A stretch of 64,000 bases of DNA from Flagellimonas myxillae. GTDB taxonomy: Bacteria > Bacteroidota > Bacteroidia > Flavobacteriales > Flavobacteriaceae. The stretch's first letter is position 1, and each line of letters begins with the position of its first letter. The notes beneath the pieces were generated by a model, which saw nothing but the letters and a program-made list of their open reading frames with translations, did no database searches and was not told the origin of the DNA. A program made the translations under genes and the position numbers. The stretch is taken from the NCBI RefSeq assembly GCF_023502235.1, contig NZ_JAMFLY010000001.1:744001-808000 (forward strand), given 5' to 3'. Below are positions 26,207 to 35,722 of the stretch, piece by piece.

Positions 26207-28413
26207 GCCAGTACAAGTTGATGGAGTAAATCGCGCACTCGCTTCGTGTTTTCCACAAAATACTTGGCTTGGGTCTTCTTTAATCCAACTTTAACGGTTA
26301 TTGCTGATTCCGGTAGTTCTTGGAACATAAATTCGTCTGTCCAATCATCACCAATGGCAAAAACAAAATCGTAGTCATCCTCGCCAAGGATACGCACAGA
26401 GGCTCGGCCCTTGTTGACATTGCTACTTTTAACTTCCATCACCTTATTGCCGTTGAGCACGCTGATATCATCATTACCGATAAGACTGGTAAGCACCGTG
26501 TTGAGTTCCGTAGCCCGTTTTGTACCAAAATCGGGATCCGTGTTTCTATAATGCCAGGCCATGGAATAGTTCTTTTCCTCTATAAACGAGCCAGGGGTTC
26601 TATCCACAAAGGATTCCAAGACTGGTTTTATTTTTTCCATCCATTCCCCTTTTACATTTTCCAGCATTTTAAAAGGTTCCCCTCCTGTAGAGATCCAAAC
26701 CCCGTGCTCTACGATCATGTTGTATTTTTTGTCCAAGAACCATTTGGTAAAGGTCTGTTTGTCCCTTCCGCTAATTAGAAAGAGGGTGGTATTTTCATCG
26801 TTGTGCAATTTATCCAATAGACCGTACAACTCTGCATCGGGGGTTGCCTTTTGGGGGTCCTTATGGAAACCTGTCAGGGTGCCATCGTAGTCGAGGAACA
26901 ACAATCGTTTTTTAGCGGTGTTGTATTGTTTGCTGATCTTGTTAAGAATGGCATTGGTTAATTTTTGGGAAACAAAGGTATCTGCATCATCACTTTTTTG
27001 ATTGAGGGAGTTCATGAATTCATTCGCCCATACTTCCACATTGTATCGTTCCAACCGGTTTTGAAGGAACATGTTCCGAGCCATTTGTTCTTCTTTGGGC
27101 ATGGTGATCGCCTGTTTAAGCGTATCCGCCTGCTGTTCAAAGTTATTGGGATTGATTAAAAGGGATTCATTCATCTCATAAGCGGAACCGGCCATTTCGC
27201 TCAAGATTAGCACCCCAGTTTTATCAATTCGGGTAGCAATGTATTCCTTGGCCACCAAGTTCATTCCATCCCGTAAAGGGGTAAGCCACGCAATGTCACT
27301 GCTGGTATAAAGGTCAATTAGATTTTCAAAAGGGAGGGAACGATAGAAATACCAAATAGGCGTCCAGTTTACCGTGGACAATTCCCCGTTGATTCGCCCC
27401 ACCAGCTCATCAACCTCTTTTTTGAGCAATTGATATTGGGGAACATTGGAACGGGAAGGCACGGCTAGAATAATCAGTCGGACCTTCTCCTTGTATTCGG
27501 GATATTTGTTCAAAAAATACTCGAAAGCGTTTATACGCTTCGCTATACCCTTGCTGTAATCCAACCGATCAATGGAAAGGATCAATTTTGTATCTGGGGC
27601 AGAAGCCTTGTGGTTATCCAATCGTATCTGAAAATCCGTGCGTTTGCCCTTGGTGTTTTTTTTATGGTCAATAGCCGCATCCCTAAACTTCTTATAATCT
27701 ATTCCCATGGGGAACGAATCCACTTTGATGACCCTGTGGTCGAGGTACACATCATTAAAACTCACATCCAACCCCAAAAGCCTTCGTACCGAGCTTAGGA
27801 AATGACGTTCATAATCGTAAGTGTGAAAACCGATGAGGTCCGAACCCAATAGCCCTCGCAACACTTCTTCCCGCCAAGGCATGGTCCTAAAAATCTCATA
27901 GGAGGGGAAGGGAATATGCAAAAAGAATCCAATCGAGGTGTTGGGTCTTTTCTCCCTGACCATTTGGGGAACAAGCATGAGTTGGTAATCGTGTACCCAA
28001 ATGGTATCATCTTCGTTGGATTGCTCAATGATCGCATCTGCAAATTTTTGGTTGACCGCCTTGTAGGTGTTCCAAAAGTCCAGCTCAAATTCGGTGTACT
28101 CCAAAAAGTAATGAAAGAGGGGCCATATAGTCCTATTGCTGAACCCAAAATAGAACCCTTCCATTTCGTTGGCTGTAAGATTTACCTTGGCACATCCATG
28201 CTCGGCAAGCGCTTTGTCAATCTCGCCTTCTAGCGCTTCAGGTGTATCTTCTTCAGTGAGCCCCGACCAACCTATCCATAGACTTTCCCCACCGCTATGA
28301 ACCGACTTCATTCCCGTAGCCAGGCCCCCAACACTGGGAATGGCAGTAAGGCCGCCATCACTTATTTGTAATTGTACTGGTAGCCTATTGGAAATAATTA
28401 TAGTTTTACTCAT
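26203..28413 (-). CDS. otsAB: Fused trehalose-6-phosphate synthase/phosphatase
   Basis: This 736-residue bifunctional enzyme has an N-terminal GT20 domain (about 1-465), with SNRLPVQL at the start, the [11 protein letters not shown] loop, [24 protein letters not shown] and the nucleotide-sugar site [14 protein letters not shown]. The C-terminal HAD phosphatase (about 490-736) has the nucleophile motif [18 protein letters not shown], and [10 protein letters not shown]. It makes trehalose-6-phosphate from UDP-glucose and glucose-6-phosphate, then removes the phosphate. The fusion resembles eukaryotic TPS-TPP proteins and is common in Bacteroidota. The divergent neighbour is a GH15 hydrolase. 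Confidence 0.96.
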   Translation of the reverse strand: MSKTIIISNRLPVQLQISDGGLTAIPSVGGLATGMKSVHSGGESLWIGWSGLTEEDTPEALEGEIDKALAEHGCAKVNLTANEMEGFYFGFSNRTIWPLFHYFLEYTEFELDFWNTYKAVNQKFADAIIEQSNEDDTIWVHDYQLMLVPQMVREKRPNTSIGFFLHIPFPSYEIFRTMPWREEVLRGLLGSDLIGFHTYDYERHFLSSVRRLLGLDVSFNDVYLDHRVIKVDSFPMGIDYKKFRDAAIDHKKNTKGKRTDFQIRLDNHKASAPDTKLILSIDRLDYSKGIAKRINAFEYFLNKYPEYKEKVRLIILAVPSRSNVPQYQLLKKEVDELVGRINGELSTVNWTPIWYFYRSLPFENLIDLYTSSDIAWLTPLRDGMNLVAKEYIATRIDKTGVLILSEMAGSAYEMNESLLINPNNFEQQADTLKQAITMPKEEQMARNMFLQNRLERYNVEVWANEFMNSLNQKSDDADTFVSQKLTNAILNKISKQYNTAKKRLLFLDYDGTLTGFHKDPQKATPDAELYGLLDKLHNDENTTLFLISGRDKQTFTKWFLDKKYNMIVEHGVWISTGGEPFKMLENVKGEWMEKIKPVLESFVDRTPGSFIEEKNYSMAWHYRNTDPDFGTKRATELNTVLTSLIGNDDISVLNGNKVMEVKSSNVNKGRASVRILGEDDYDFVFAIGDDWTDEFMFQELPESAITVKVGLKKTQAKYFVENTKRVRDLLHQLVLA

Positions 28414-28515
28414 GAAAGGTGATTTTAGGACTAAAATGTAATAAAATTCCTATTTTTTCGATTTAATAGAAGGTAAAAAAACCAACAATAACCAACAGAA
28501 TTTTAAATCCCCACT

Positions 28516-30315
28516 ATGGATAACCTAAATTACGGAATAATTGGTAACTGTCGAAGCGCCGCTTTGATTTCCGATACAGGCTCTCTGGACTGGTGCTGTT
28601 TGCCCCAATTTGACTCAACTTCTGTTTTCGCCAAACTTTTGGATGAACAAAACGGGGGTAGTTTTGAGATCCAGGCGAAATACAACTACGAAATCCATCA
28701 GGAATACCATAAAAATACGGCCATATTGGTCACTCGATACTCGGATGGGGAAAATACCTTCGAGGTGCACGATTTTATGCCCAGGTATTACAAACTCAAC
28801 GGTAAATACAATGCCCGGCCAGAGATTGTCCGATATATAAAGCACATTTCTGGAACCCCCCGTTTCAAAGTATTATACAATCCAAGATTGGCCTATGCCC
28901 AGGGGCAGACCACGAATCATGTAAAGGCCAACTTTATTGTGAGTTTGACCAACAAACAAAAATTTGACACCCTATTTCTGTATACCTCCTTCAACAAAAA
29001 TCGGGTATTGGACGGGGATGAAATTGTCCTTAAGGAAGACGGCTATTTTCTAATCTGTTATAACGAAAAAATCTTGAAGCCCTCTACCGAAAAGATGTCC
29101 TTGGAATTGGAGCGCACCAAGATTTATTGGTTAGACTGGGTAGATCGCACTCCGACCTACAAGCAGTTCAACGATGAGATCATGAGAAGTGCGATTACAT
29201 TGAAAATGCTGACGTATGATAAGACCGGTGCTGTTTTGGCGGCTGCCACTACATCGCTACCCGAGACCATCGGGGAAGTGAGGAATTGGGATTACCGATT
29301 TTGTTGGATCAGGGATGCTTCCATGGTGATCAAGGTGGTATCGGAGTTGGGTCACAAGAACTCAGCCAAGCGGTATTTGCAATTTATCATTGACCTGATG
29401 CCGGAAAAGGATGAAAAACTCCAGATCATGTATGGCATCAACAAACAAAAGACCTTGACGGAAAAGACCTTGGAGCATTTGGATGGCTACAAGGGGTCCA
29501 AACCGGTTAGAATTGGAAATGCCGCGTACAAGCAAAAGCAGAATGACATCTATGGAATATTGATGGATGTTATCTACGAGCAGCTGGTTAAGTTCAGCAA
29601 CGATATTGAGAACGGGGAAGAACTCTGGAGCATTACCAAAGGAATTGTCTGGATCGTGAACAAACACTGGCGCGAACCGGATAAAGGTATCTGGGAGTTC
29701 CGTGGGGAAGACCGGCATTTTACCTTCTCCAAAGTCCTTTGCTGGGTAGCTTTGGACCGTGCCATAAAGGTTGCGCGGATCTTTGGAAAGCACAGAAAAA
29801 TTGAAAAATGGACGGCCTTGGAGCAGGAAATCAAGGAAGATATCCATGAAAATGCTTGGAACAGCAACGTCAATGCCTTTGTACAGTCGTATGGTTCGGA
29901 TCATTTGGATGCTTCAGTGCTTCTGATGGAGTCCTATGGCTTTATTCATGCCAGGGACCCCAAATTTGTGAGCACTGTTAGGGCCATTGAAGAGGATTTG
30001 AGCAACGATGGGCTGCTGTACCGCTATAAAAACAAGGACGATTTTGGATTGCCTTCATCTTCCTTTACCATTTGCACCTTCTGGTTTATCAACAGTTTGT
30101 TCAAGATTGGGGAGGAAGAAAAGGCCTTGGCACACTTTGAGCGTTTGTTGAGTTATAGTAACCATTTGGGGCTATTCAGTGAAGACATAGACTTTAAGAC
30201 CAAGCGATTGCTGGGGAATTTCCCTCAGGCTTATTCCCATTTGGCCTTGATTGAATGTGCGATCAATTTTTCTAGAAAGAAGAGCGAGGAGAAAATCCTC
30301 GAATCCATCAGCTAG
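28516..30315 (+). CDS. GH15 family glycoside hydrolase (trehalase/glucoamylase-like)
   Basis: This 599-residue protein lacks a signal peptide, so it acts in the cytoplasm. An N-terminal beta-sandwich (about 1-210; NYGIIGNCRSAALISDTGSL) precedes the (alpha/alpha)6 barrel, with RNWDYRFCWIRDASMV. The general-acid motif IWEFRG is intact with E394. Where GH15 enzymes usually have the second Glu in an EGxFxxCxFW motif, this protein reads PSSSFTICTFW (513-523), with Ser at the aligned position. It is divergent from otsAB (102 bp between starts). Trehalose or another alpha-glucoside is the likely substrate, by context only. Confidence 0.9.
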   Translation: MDNLNYGIIGNCRSAALISDTGSLDWCCLPQFDSTSVFAKLLDEQNGGSFEIQAKYNYEIHQEYHKNTAILVTRYSDGENTFEVHDFMPRYYKLNGKYNARPEIVRYIKHISGTPRFKVLYNPRLAYAQGQTTNHVKANFIVSLTNKQKFDTLFLYTSFNKNRVLDGDEIVLKEDGYFLICYNEKILKPSTEKMSLELERTKIYWLDWVDRTPTYKQFNDEIMRSAITLKMLTYDKTGAVLAAATTSLPETIGEVRNWDYRFCWIRDASMVIKVVSELGHKNSAKRYLQFIIDLMPEKDEKLQIMYGINKQKTLTEKTLEHLDGYKGSKPVRIGNAAYKQKQNDIYGILMDVIYEQLVKFSNDIENGEELWSITKGIVWIVNKHWREPDKGIWEFRGEDRHFTFSKVLCWVALDRAIKVARIFGKHRKIEKWTALEQEIKEDIHENAWNSNVNAFVQSYGSDHLDASVLLMESYGFIHARDPKFVSTVRAIEEDLSNDGLLYRYKNKDDFGLPSSSFTICTFWFINSLFKIGEEEKALAHFERLLSYSNHLGLFSEDIDFKTKRLLGNFPQAYSHLALIECAINFSRKKSEEKILESIS

Positions 30316-31750
30316 GATTGTTGGTCAGTAGTTTATGAGCCTCTTGTTTAATTTTGTGGATGAGTTGGCCCAAATGTTCCATGGTCGTAAATGGATTCAT
30401 CAAGGTGGTCCGCAGATAGTGGATTCCCCGTAGTTTGGTTTGAACCAAATAATATTCCCCATCTTCCAAAAGAATTTGGCGAATGGTTTGATTAAGTTGA
30501 TTCAACTCCTCAAGGTTCAGGTTTTCGTCCACATAGCGGAAACAAAGTATATTGGACATGGGTTGAATGGCCAACTCAAAATGTAGGTCGTTTTGTATAA
30601 GTTGGGCAAAAGCTTCGGCCAAATCGTACAATTGGGTCACATTCTGATCAAAAACTTCCTCACCATACATTTTTAGGAGGATGTACCAATGCAGGCTCAT
30701 CATGGATTTGGTGCACTCAAACGTCCGTTTCCCGCCATTGTACCAATCTTCTTCATCCGTATCCGTTAGCAGGTAATCCGCCTTTTGGCTAAAAGTAGTG
30801 TGGGAATGTTGTCCCTCCTTAAAAATCAAGGCCGTAGTGATGGTGGGCATCATCAGCATTTTATGCCCATCGATAACCACAGAATCGGAATGTTCTATTC
30901 CCTGAAGCAAGTGTTTGTATTTTTTGGAAAATATAGCGGCTCCACCATGGGCGCCGTCCACGTGGAACCACAGGTTGTGTTTGCCCGCGAATTGCCCAAT
31001 AGCTACTAAATTGTCATAGATGCCCGTTGCGGTGGATGGGGCACTGCCGACAATGGCAAAAACTTGGACTCCATTTGCTATTGCCTGTTGATAGCGGGTT
31101 TCCAGTTGGGATACATCCATGGTGAAATCCTCGGTCACAGGCACTTTAATGATTCCAGCATCTCCCAGGCCCATGATTTTGGCCGCCCTATCTACACAAT
31201 AATGCGCTTCTTCACTTACCATGATAGCCAAAGGTCCTGTATGTCCGTTGTTCCAAACATTGCTCTCTACCTTGGCTTTTCTTGCCGCCAAAAGGGCAGT
31301 GAGATTGGCCAGTGTGCCTCCAGAGGTCAAGATACCTCTTGAGTTTTCCGAATATCCAATGTTTTGGCCAAGCAAGTCGCAAACGATACGCTCCATGGCG
31401 GTGGGAGACATTCCCATTTCATATACGGCCATACCGTTGTTGAGCATGGATGCAATTAATCCTGTCAATGCAGTAATTGGTGCCGGCACGGCAACCTGAT
31501 GTCCCACATACTTCGGGTTATGGACATGAGTGGTTCGCTTTAGGATTTCTGGAAAAAAATCGTCCATTTTTCCCGTTTCCAAAAAACTGTTCCAAAAGGC
31601 CAGTTCATCTTCGGGAAGATTCCAATCGATGGTTTTGGAGGAACCCCTTGAAGCATTGTTTAAATGATGGGCAAGTAGTTGAACAAGTTGGTCCCCATGG
31701 TTCTTAAAAGTTGATGCATCATAAACGGAATCGAGCAATTTTTTATCCAT
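30308..31750 (-). CDS. PLP-dependent group II decarboxylase family protein
   Basis: This is a 480-residue fold-type I PLP enzyme. The internal-aldimine lysine is K297 in VIDGHKMLMMP. Other family marks are the FHVDGAHGG segment, with the Asp that contacts the pyridine nitrogen, and GILTSGGTLANLTALLAARK. It is nearest to the glutamate/diaminobutyrate/aromatic amino-acid decarboxylase group; the exact amino acid is not readable from sequence. It is transcribed alone from a plausible promoter and overlaps the convergent GH15 gene by 8 bp. A terminator of the next operon lies just beyond its promoter. Confidence 0.92.
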   Translation of the reverse strand: MDKKLLDSVYDASTFKNHGDQLVQLLAHHLNNASRGSSKTIDWNLPEDELAFWNSFLETGKMDDFFPEILKRTTHVHNPKYVGHQVAVPAPITALTGLIASMLNNGMAVYEMGMSPTAMERIVCDLLGQNIGYSENSRGILTSGGTLANLTALLAARKAKVESNVWNNGHTGPLAIMVSEEAHYCVDRAAKIMGLGDAGIIKVPVTEDFTMDVSQLETRYQQAIANGVQVFAIVGSAPSTATGIYDNLVAIGQFAGKHNLWFHVDGAHGGAAIFSKKYKHLLQGIEHSDSVVIDGHKMLMMPTITTALIFKEGQHSHTTFSQKADYLLTDTDEEDWYNGGKRTFECTKSMMSLHWYILLKMYGEEVFDQNVTQLYDLAEAFAQLIQNDLHFELAIQPMSNILCFRYVDENLNLEELNQLNQTIRQILLEDGEYYLVQTKLRGIHYLRTTLMNPFTTMEHLGQLIHKIKQEAHKLLTNNPS

Positions 31751-31754
31751 GGAA

Positions 31755-31786
31755 TAAAGGTATGTGGATTGCTCTTGGCTTCAAAA
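31755..31786 (-). promoter_or_regulatory. Candidate promoter of the PLP decarboxylase gene
   Basis: On the minus strand TTTTG (31786-31782) and TACCTTTA (31762-31755) are separated by 19 bp. This matches the Bacteroidota layout TTTG-N19-TAnnTTTG with one mismatch in the last base. The ATG begins 5 bp downstream of the -7 box, so the transcript would be nearly leaderless, or the real box lies further upstream. Confidence 0.38.
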
Positions 31787-31798
31787 TATTGCATAAAA

Positions 31799-31821
31799 AA
31801 ACCGCCCTAGAAGGGCGGTTT
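31799..31821 (-). terminator. Terminator of the beta-oxidation gene cluster
   Basis: A 10-bp perfect stem (AAACCGCCCT with AGGGCGGTTT, 3-nt loop) is followed on the minus strand by a T run. It sits about 33 bp after the acyl-CoA dehydrogenase stop. Confidence 0.85.
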
Positions 31822-31853
31822 CCAAATTAAGCTTTGTTTCAGCATCATTTGAA

Positions 31854-33665
31854 TTAGTCAAAGGTATACCCGTTATCCGCAGCTACTTTATCCGCCACTA
31901 GGGTGCGGAGTGCCACGACATTGGGTTGATTCGTATATTTCGTAAAACGTTTAAGTCCCATAAGCATCATACGTTGTTCGTCGCCTTCAGCAAAGGAAAC
32001 TATCGCTTCTTTTCCTTTTTGTGTGATAATATCCACGGCTCGGTATAAATACAACTTGCTCATTGCAATTTGGGCCGCTTGTGCCTCTTCTCCAAACCTT
32101 TTGGCATTTTTCTCGGTGCGCAAGATAGTGGATTCTGCCAAATAAATCTGTATTAAGATATCTGCGGCCGACATTAGCAGCATTTGGTGCTCTTCCAGGG
32201 CTGGTCCGTACTTTTGGACTGCGCTTCCAGCTATCATTAGAAACACTTTTTTCAAGCGGGTCACTAAATCTTTTTCTTCAGAAAAAAGTTCGGAAAAATC
32301 AGGAGTATCAAAGGATGGAATACCCATTAACTCTTCGCCAACTGCTGTAGCCGGACCCAATAAATCCACATGGCCTTTCATTGCCTTTTTGACCAACATA
32401 CCCACGGCCAACATTCTGTTAATCTCGTTGGTGCCTTCGTATATTCTGGAAATTCTGGCATCTCTCCAGGCAGATTCCATAGGAGTATCTGCGCTAAAGC
32501 CCATCCCACCAAAAATTTGGATGCCCTCATCCGTAGTGTGCTGTACGTGTTCTGAAACCGCCACTTTTAAGATGGAACATTCAATGGCATATTCCTCAAC
32601 GCCCTTTAGTTCTGCTTCTTGGTGACTATTACCATCAGCTTCACGCAAAGCGATTCTATCTTGAATATTTTTAGCAGCCCTATAACAAGCAGACTCATCC
32701 GCATAGACGTTGGTAGCCATGTCTGCCACCTTGGCCTTAATAGCCCCAAAGTTTATGATTGGGGTTTTGAACTGAATTCGTTCGTTTGCATACTTAACAG
32801 CCTCAGTGGTCACCCGACGTTGTGCTTCCAAACAGGCTGCTGCCAACTTAATTCGCCCCACATTTAGGGCATTCATGGCAATTTTAAACCCGTTGCCTCT
32901 CTCAGAAAGCATGTTTTCAACGGGAACCTTGGTTTCATTAAAGAAAACCTGGCGGGTAGAGGAGGAGTGGATACCTAGTTTCTTTTCCTCATCTCCTAGC
33001 GTGATTCCATTTTCAGGGTCATTTTCTACTATGAATCCTGTAATATTCTTATCGTCCTCGATTCTTGCAAAAACGATAAACACATTACAGAATCCTGCAT
33101 TGGAAATCCACATTTTTTGTCCCGTGATGCTATAGGACTTCCCATCTTTGGATAAAACGGCTTTGGTTTTACCAGAATTGGCGTCCGATCCAGCGCCAGG
33201 CTCCGTTAGGCAATAAGCACCAAACCATTCGCCCGTTGCCAATTTGGGAACATATTTTTGTTTTTGCTCTTCGGTTCCATAAAGCGTGATGGGCATGGTT
33301 CCTATTCCAGTATGCGCACCAAATGCAGTACTAAAGGATCCTGTTGCTCCGGAAATATAATCGCATACCAACATGGTGGAAACAAATCCCATTCCCATAC
33401 CCCCGTAAGCTTCCGGAACAGCAATGCTCAACAATCCCAATTCTCCAGCTTTGCGCATGGTTTCTTCAGTGTAAGCATAATCTTTCTGCTCAAAACGTTC
33501 CCAGTGGCCCCAAAGTTCCCTATCAACGAATTCTTTGGTGCTTTCCCGCATCATTTTTTGCTCCTCATTCAGGTCCTCAAGGGTAAACACATCTTCGCAT
33601 TTGGTTTCCTTGACCAAAAATTGCCCACCTCGTAGGATGTCTTTATTTATAGTTTCCGTACTCAT
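31854..33665 (-). CDS. Acyl-CoA dehydrogenase (VLCAD-like, long form)
   Basis: This 603-residue FAD enzyme is well above the 380 residues of short ACADs; the C-terminal extension (about 430-603) is typical of the VLCAD/ACAD9-like type. Motifs seen are AYCLTEPGAGSDANSGKT, QKMWISNAGFCNVFIVFARI, and RISRIYEGTNEINRM, where E410 is the catalytic base that takes the alpha proton. It does the first step of fatty-acid beta-oxidation and hands electrons to ETF. It is the last gene of the MarR-FadB-thiolase-ACAD run. A four-helix-bundle gene with inverted flanks separates it from the thiolase gene. Confidence 0.95.
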   Translation of the reverse strand: MSTETINKDILRGGQFLVKETKCEDVFTLEDLNEEQKMMRESTKEFVDRELWGHWERFEQKDYAYTEETMRKAGELGLLSIAVPEAYGGMGMGFVSTMLVCDYISGATGSFSTAFGAHTGIGTMPITLYGTEEQKQKYVPKLATGEWFGAYCLTEPGAGSDANSGKTKAVLSKDGKSYSITGQKMWISNAGFCNVFIVFARIEDDKNITGFIVENDPENGITLGDEEKKLGIHSSSTRQVFFNETKVPVENMLSERGNGFKIAMNALNVGRIKLAAACLEAQRRVTTEAVKYANERIQFKTPIINFGAIKAKVADMATNVYADESACYRAAKNIQDRIALREADGNSHQEAELKGVEEYAIECSILKVAVSEHVQHTTDEGIQIFGGMGFSADTPMESAWRDARISRIYEGTNEINRMLAVGMLVKKAMKGHVDLLGPATAVGEELMGIPSFDTPDFSELFSEEKDLVTRLKKVFLMIAGSAVQKYGPALEEHQMLLMSAADILIQIYLAESTILRTEKNAKRFGEEAQAAQIAMSKLYLYRAVDIITQKGKEAIVSFAEGDEQRMMLMGLKRFTKYTNQPNVVALRTLVADKVAADNGYTFD

Positions 33666-33670
33666 TATTA

Positions 33671-34095
33671 TAAGATTTAAGATTCAAGAACCAAGAATCA
33701 AGACTTGCTGTCCAATCCATTTTGGAAGCCTGAAATCATTTTTGGTAATTGTTCAATTTTATTTGTTAAATGGAGAAATTGATTTTTCTCTATGTAATTT
33801 CTTCTATATGCTATTGTAAGTTGGGTCTCCCATTCAAATGTGGAGCCTAGACTTGTTTCTAAATAACTTTTCAAGTGTCTCTGCGAAGATTTACTTGTTC
33901 CTTCGGCAATGTTGCTCGGAATTGACACAGCGCATCGAACTAGTTGGGAGGCTAGATTGTATTTTTCAATATCAGGGAAGTTTCGAATAAAGTTGTAGGT
34001 TTCATCAACTATCCTCATTCCTTCTTCCCATATTTTCAGTTTTTTGAAATTATGCCTTCCCATAGTCTTGTTTCTTGGTTCTTAACGTCTTTTAT
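33671..34095. mobile_element. Four-helix-bundle gene enclosed by 7-nt-phased inverted arms (putative element A)
   Basis: The left arm (33671-33707) reads in heptads TAAGATT, TAAGATT, CAAGAAC, CAAGAAT, CAAGACT. The right arm (34064-34095) is its inverse: AGTCTTG, TTTCTTG, GTTCTTA, ACGTCTT. Over the 20 innermost bases the arms are inverted repeats with one mismatch. Between them is only the 33698-34063 gene, whose stop lies in the left arm and whose ATG directly follows the right arm. The element fills the whole spacer between the thiolase stop and the ACAD start. Mobility is inferred; no transposase or target duplication is visible. Confidence 0.5.
33698..34063 (-). CDS. Four helix bundle protein (S23/Avd-like)
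   Basis: This 121-residue all-helical protein belongs to the four-helix-bundle family often mislabelled S23 ribosomal protein, first known from ORFs in 23S rRNA intervening sequences and related in fold to the Avd accessory protein of diversity-generating retroelements. The hallmark is AVSIPSNIAEG in helix 2, with KIWEEGMRIVDETYNFIRNFP at the start. A paralogue at 35330 shares that hallmark. No molecular function is established outside DGRs, and no reverse transcriptase lies in this window. It is flanked by inverted heptad arms between beta-oxidation genes. Confidence 0.88.
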   Translation of the reverse strand: MGRHNFKKLKIWEEGMRIVDETYNFIRNFPDIEKYNLASQLVRCAVSIPSNIAEGTSKSSQRHLKSYLETSLGSTFEWETQLTIAYRRNYIEKNQFLHLTNKIEQLPKMISGFQNGLDSKS

Positions 34096-35286
34096 CTAAT
34101 TAAGAAACTCATATATCCCCGCAGCTCCTTGCCCGGTTCCTACACACATGGTGACCATACCGTATTTTCCTTTCATATTGCGCTTGCGCATTTCATCAAA
34201 AAGTTGAACCGATAGTTTGGCACCAGTGCAGCCTAATGGATGCCCCAATGCAATCGCTCCACCATTGACATTCACAATTTCCTGGTTCAAATCCAACTCC
34301 CGGATTACGGCAAGGGATTGAGAAGCAAAAGCTTCGTTTAACTCAATCAATTCCACATCATCCTGTTTCAATCCCGCTTGTTTTAAGGCCTTTGGGATAG
34401 CTTTTACCGGGCCTATTCCCATGATTCTGGGTTCCACTCCGGCTGCCGCATAATTGACCAATCGGGCAATGGGCTCCAGATTCAATTCTTTCACCATTTC
34501 TTCGCTCATAACCATTACAAATGCCGCACCATCACTCATCTGGGAAGAATTTCCTGCAGTAACGCTGCCTCCAGCAGCAAAAACCGGACGCAGTTTGTTC
34601 AAGGTTGGAATGTTGGTACCTTTTCTGGGGCCTTCATCCTTATTGACCGTATAACTCGTCGTTTCCTTTTTTCCAGCTCCGTTAATAAAGGTATGCTCAA
34701 CTTCAATCGGTACAATTTGATCCTGGAAGCGATTTTCCTCTTGGGCCTTTAGCGCTTTCATGTGGGAATTATAGGCAAACACATCCTGATCTTCACGGGA
34801 CACCTTAAATTGTTGCGCAACAGCCTCTGCTGTAAGCCCCATGCCCCAATAATAATCCTCGTTGCCTTCCTTGGCGGTTGCATAATCCGGCGTAGGTTTG
34901 TAACCACCCATGGGAATATAGCTCATGCTTTCCGAGCCACCTGCAATAATACAATCTGCCATTCCCGATTGGATTTTAGCTGTAGCGATTCCTATGGTTT
35001 CCAACCCAGAAGCACAATAACGGTTAACGGTAACCCCCGGCACATCATCCACATTCAACCCCATTAACGAAATTAACCGAGCCATGTTCAGGCCCTGTTC
35101 GGCTTCGGGCATTGCATTGCCGACGATCACATCATCAATGCGTTTTTTATCCAGATTTGGCAACTCCTTCATCATGTGTTCTATGGTCTCGGCTGCCAAT
35201 TCATCCGGTCTTTTAAATCGAAACAAACCTCTGGGGGCCTTTCCCACTGCGGTTCTGTATGCTTTTACGATGTATGCTGTTTTCAT
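34096..35286 (-). CDS. fadA: Acetyl-CoA C-acyltransferase (3-ketoacyl-CoA thiolase)
   Basis: This is a 396-residue degradative thiolase with all catalytic residues: the acyl-accepting C91 in [13 protein letters not shown], the NEAFA motif, the His in [15 protein letters not shown], and the second Cys in [17 protein letters not shown]. It cleaves 3-ketoacyl-CoA to acetyl-CoA and a shortened acyl-CoA. It lies between the FadB-type fusion and the acyl-CoA dehydrogenase on the same strand, completing the spiral. Both of its flanking spacers are occupied by four-helix-bundle elements. Confidence 0.95.
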   Translation of the reverse strand: MKTAYIVKAYRTAVGKAPRGLFRFKRPDELAAETIEHMMKELPNLDKKRIDDVIVGNAMPEAEQGLNMARLISLMGLNVDDVPGVTVNRYCASGLETIGIATAKIQSGMADCIIAGGSESMSYIPMGGYKPTPDYATAKEGNEDYYWGMGLTAEAVAQQFKVSREDQDVFAYNSHMKALKAQEENRFQDQIVPIEVEHTFINGAGKKETTSYTVNKDEGPRKGTNIPTLNKLRPVFAAGGSVTAGNSSQMSDGAAFVMVMSEEMVKELNLEPIARLVNYAAAGVEPRIMGIGPVKAIPKALKQAGLKQDDVELIELNEAFASQSLAVIRELDLNQEIVNVNGGAIALGHPLGCTGAKLSVQLFDEMRKRNMKGKYGMVTMCVGTGQGAAGIYEFLN

Positions 35287-35290
35287 TTTA

Positions 35291-35722
35291 TTCTAGATGT
35301 TAGAATTTAGATGTGAGATTTTAGACCTCTCACCTGGTAAATTTTTTGATCAATGAGTAATTAATTTTTTGTACTTCAATCAAGTTATCTAAAATGGGCT
35401 TTAGCTCTATCTCTGGAATCAAACCCAATCTTTGTGACAAAATCAATTGAGAAAATAATTCATTGGAAGAGCCACTAGCAATCCCGAGAAAATTCTTAAA
35501 CTCCCCATCTGTATTTCGTCCTGCACCTTCTGCTATATTTGAGGGAATTGATACCGCACTCCTTCTAATTTGACTAGTTAAGCCATAAATTTCCTCTTTA
35601 GGAAATTTCGAACTAAGTCGATAAATATCTTCAACAATATCCATCGCTTTTTTCCAAATTATCAACTCCTGAAAATTATGCATAGTCTATAATCTCAAGT
35701 CTAATGTCTCACATCTAATTTC
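35291..35722. mobile_element. Four-helix-bundle gene enclosed by 7-nt-phased inverted arms (putative element B)
   Basis: The left arm (about 35294-35328) reads TAGATGT, TAGAATT, TAGATGT, GAGATTT, TAGACCT. The right arm (35684-35720) is inverse: AGTCTAT, AATCTCA, AGTCTAA, TGTCTCA, CATCTAA. The best 20-base overlap has two mismatches (TTAGATGTGAGA then TTAGAC). As in element A, the bundle gene's ATG directly abuts one arm (AGACT-ATG in both) and the stop codon TGA lies at the edge of the other. The heptad sequence differs from element A, so the arms were not simply copied together with the ORF. Confidence 0.5.
35330..35683 (-). CDS. Four helix bundle protein (S23/Avd-like), second copy
   Basis: This 117-residue helical protein is paralogous to the gene at 33698. 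It shares AVSIPSNIAEG (with RRSAVSIPSNIAEGAGRNTDGEF around it split by substitutions) and a start of the form IIWKKAMDIVEDIYRLSSKFP. Overall identity to the first copy is modest, so this is not a recent tandem duplication. It lies between the FadB-type fusion gene and the thiolase gene, framed by inverted heptad arms. Function is unknown; in DGR systems the homologue Avd is a pentameric, basic RNA/RT partner. Confidence 0.88.
   Translation of the reverse strand: MHNFQELIIWKKAMDIVEDIYRLSSKFPKEEIYGLTSQIRRSAVSIPSNIAEGAGRNTDGEFKNFLGIASGSSNELFSQLILSQRLGLIPEIELKPILDNLIEVQKINYSLIKKFTR

Noticed and set aside
33698..35683. Four-helix-bundle genes as ribosomal protein S23 or as part of a diversity-generating retroelement
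   Set aside because: S23 is a historical misnomer and no rRNA is present. No reverse transcriptase, template repeat or variable-repeat target gene is seen in the window.
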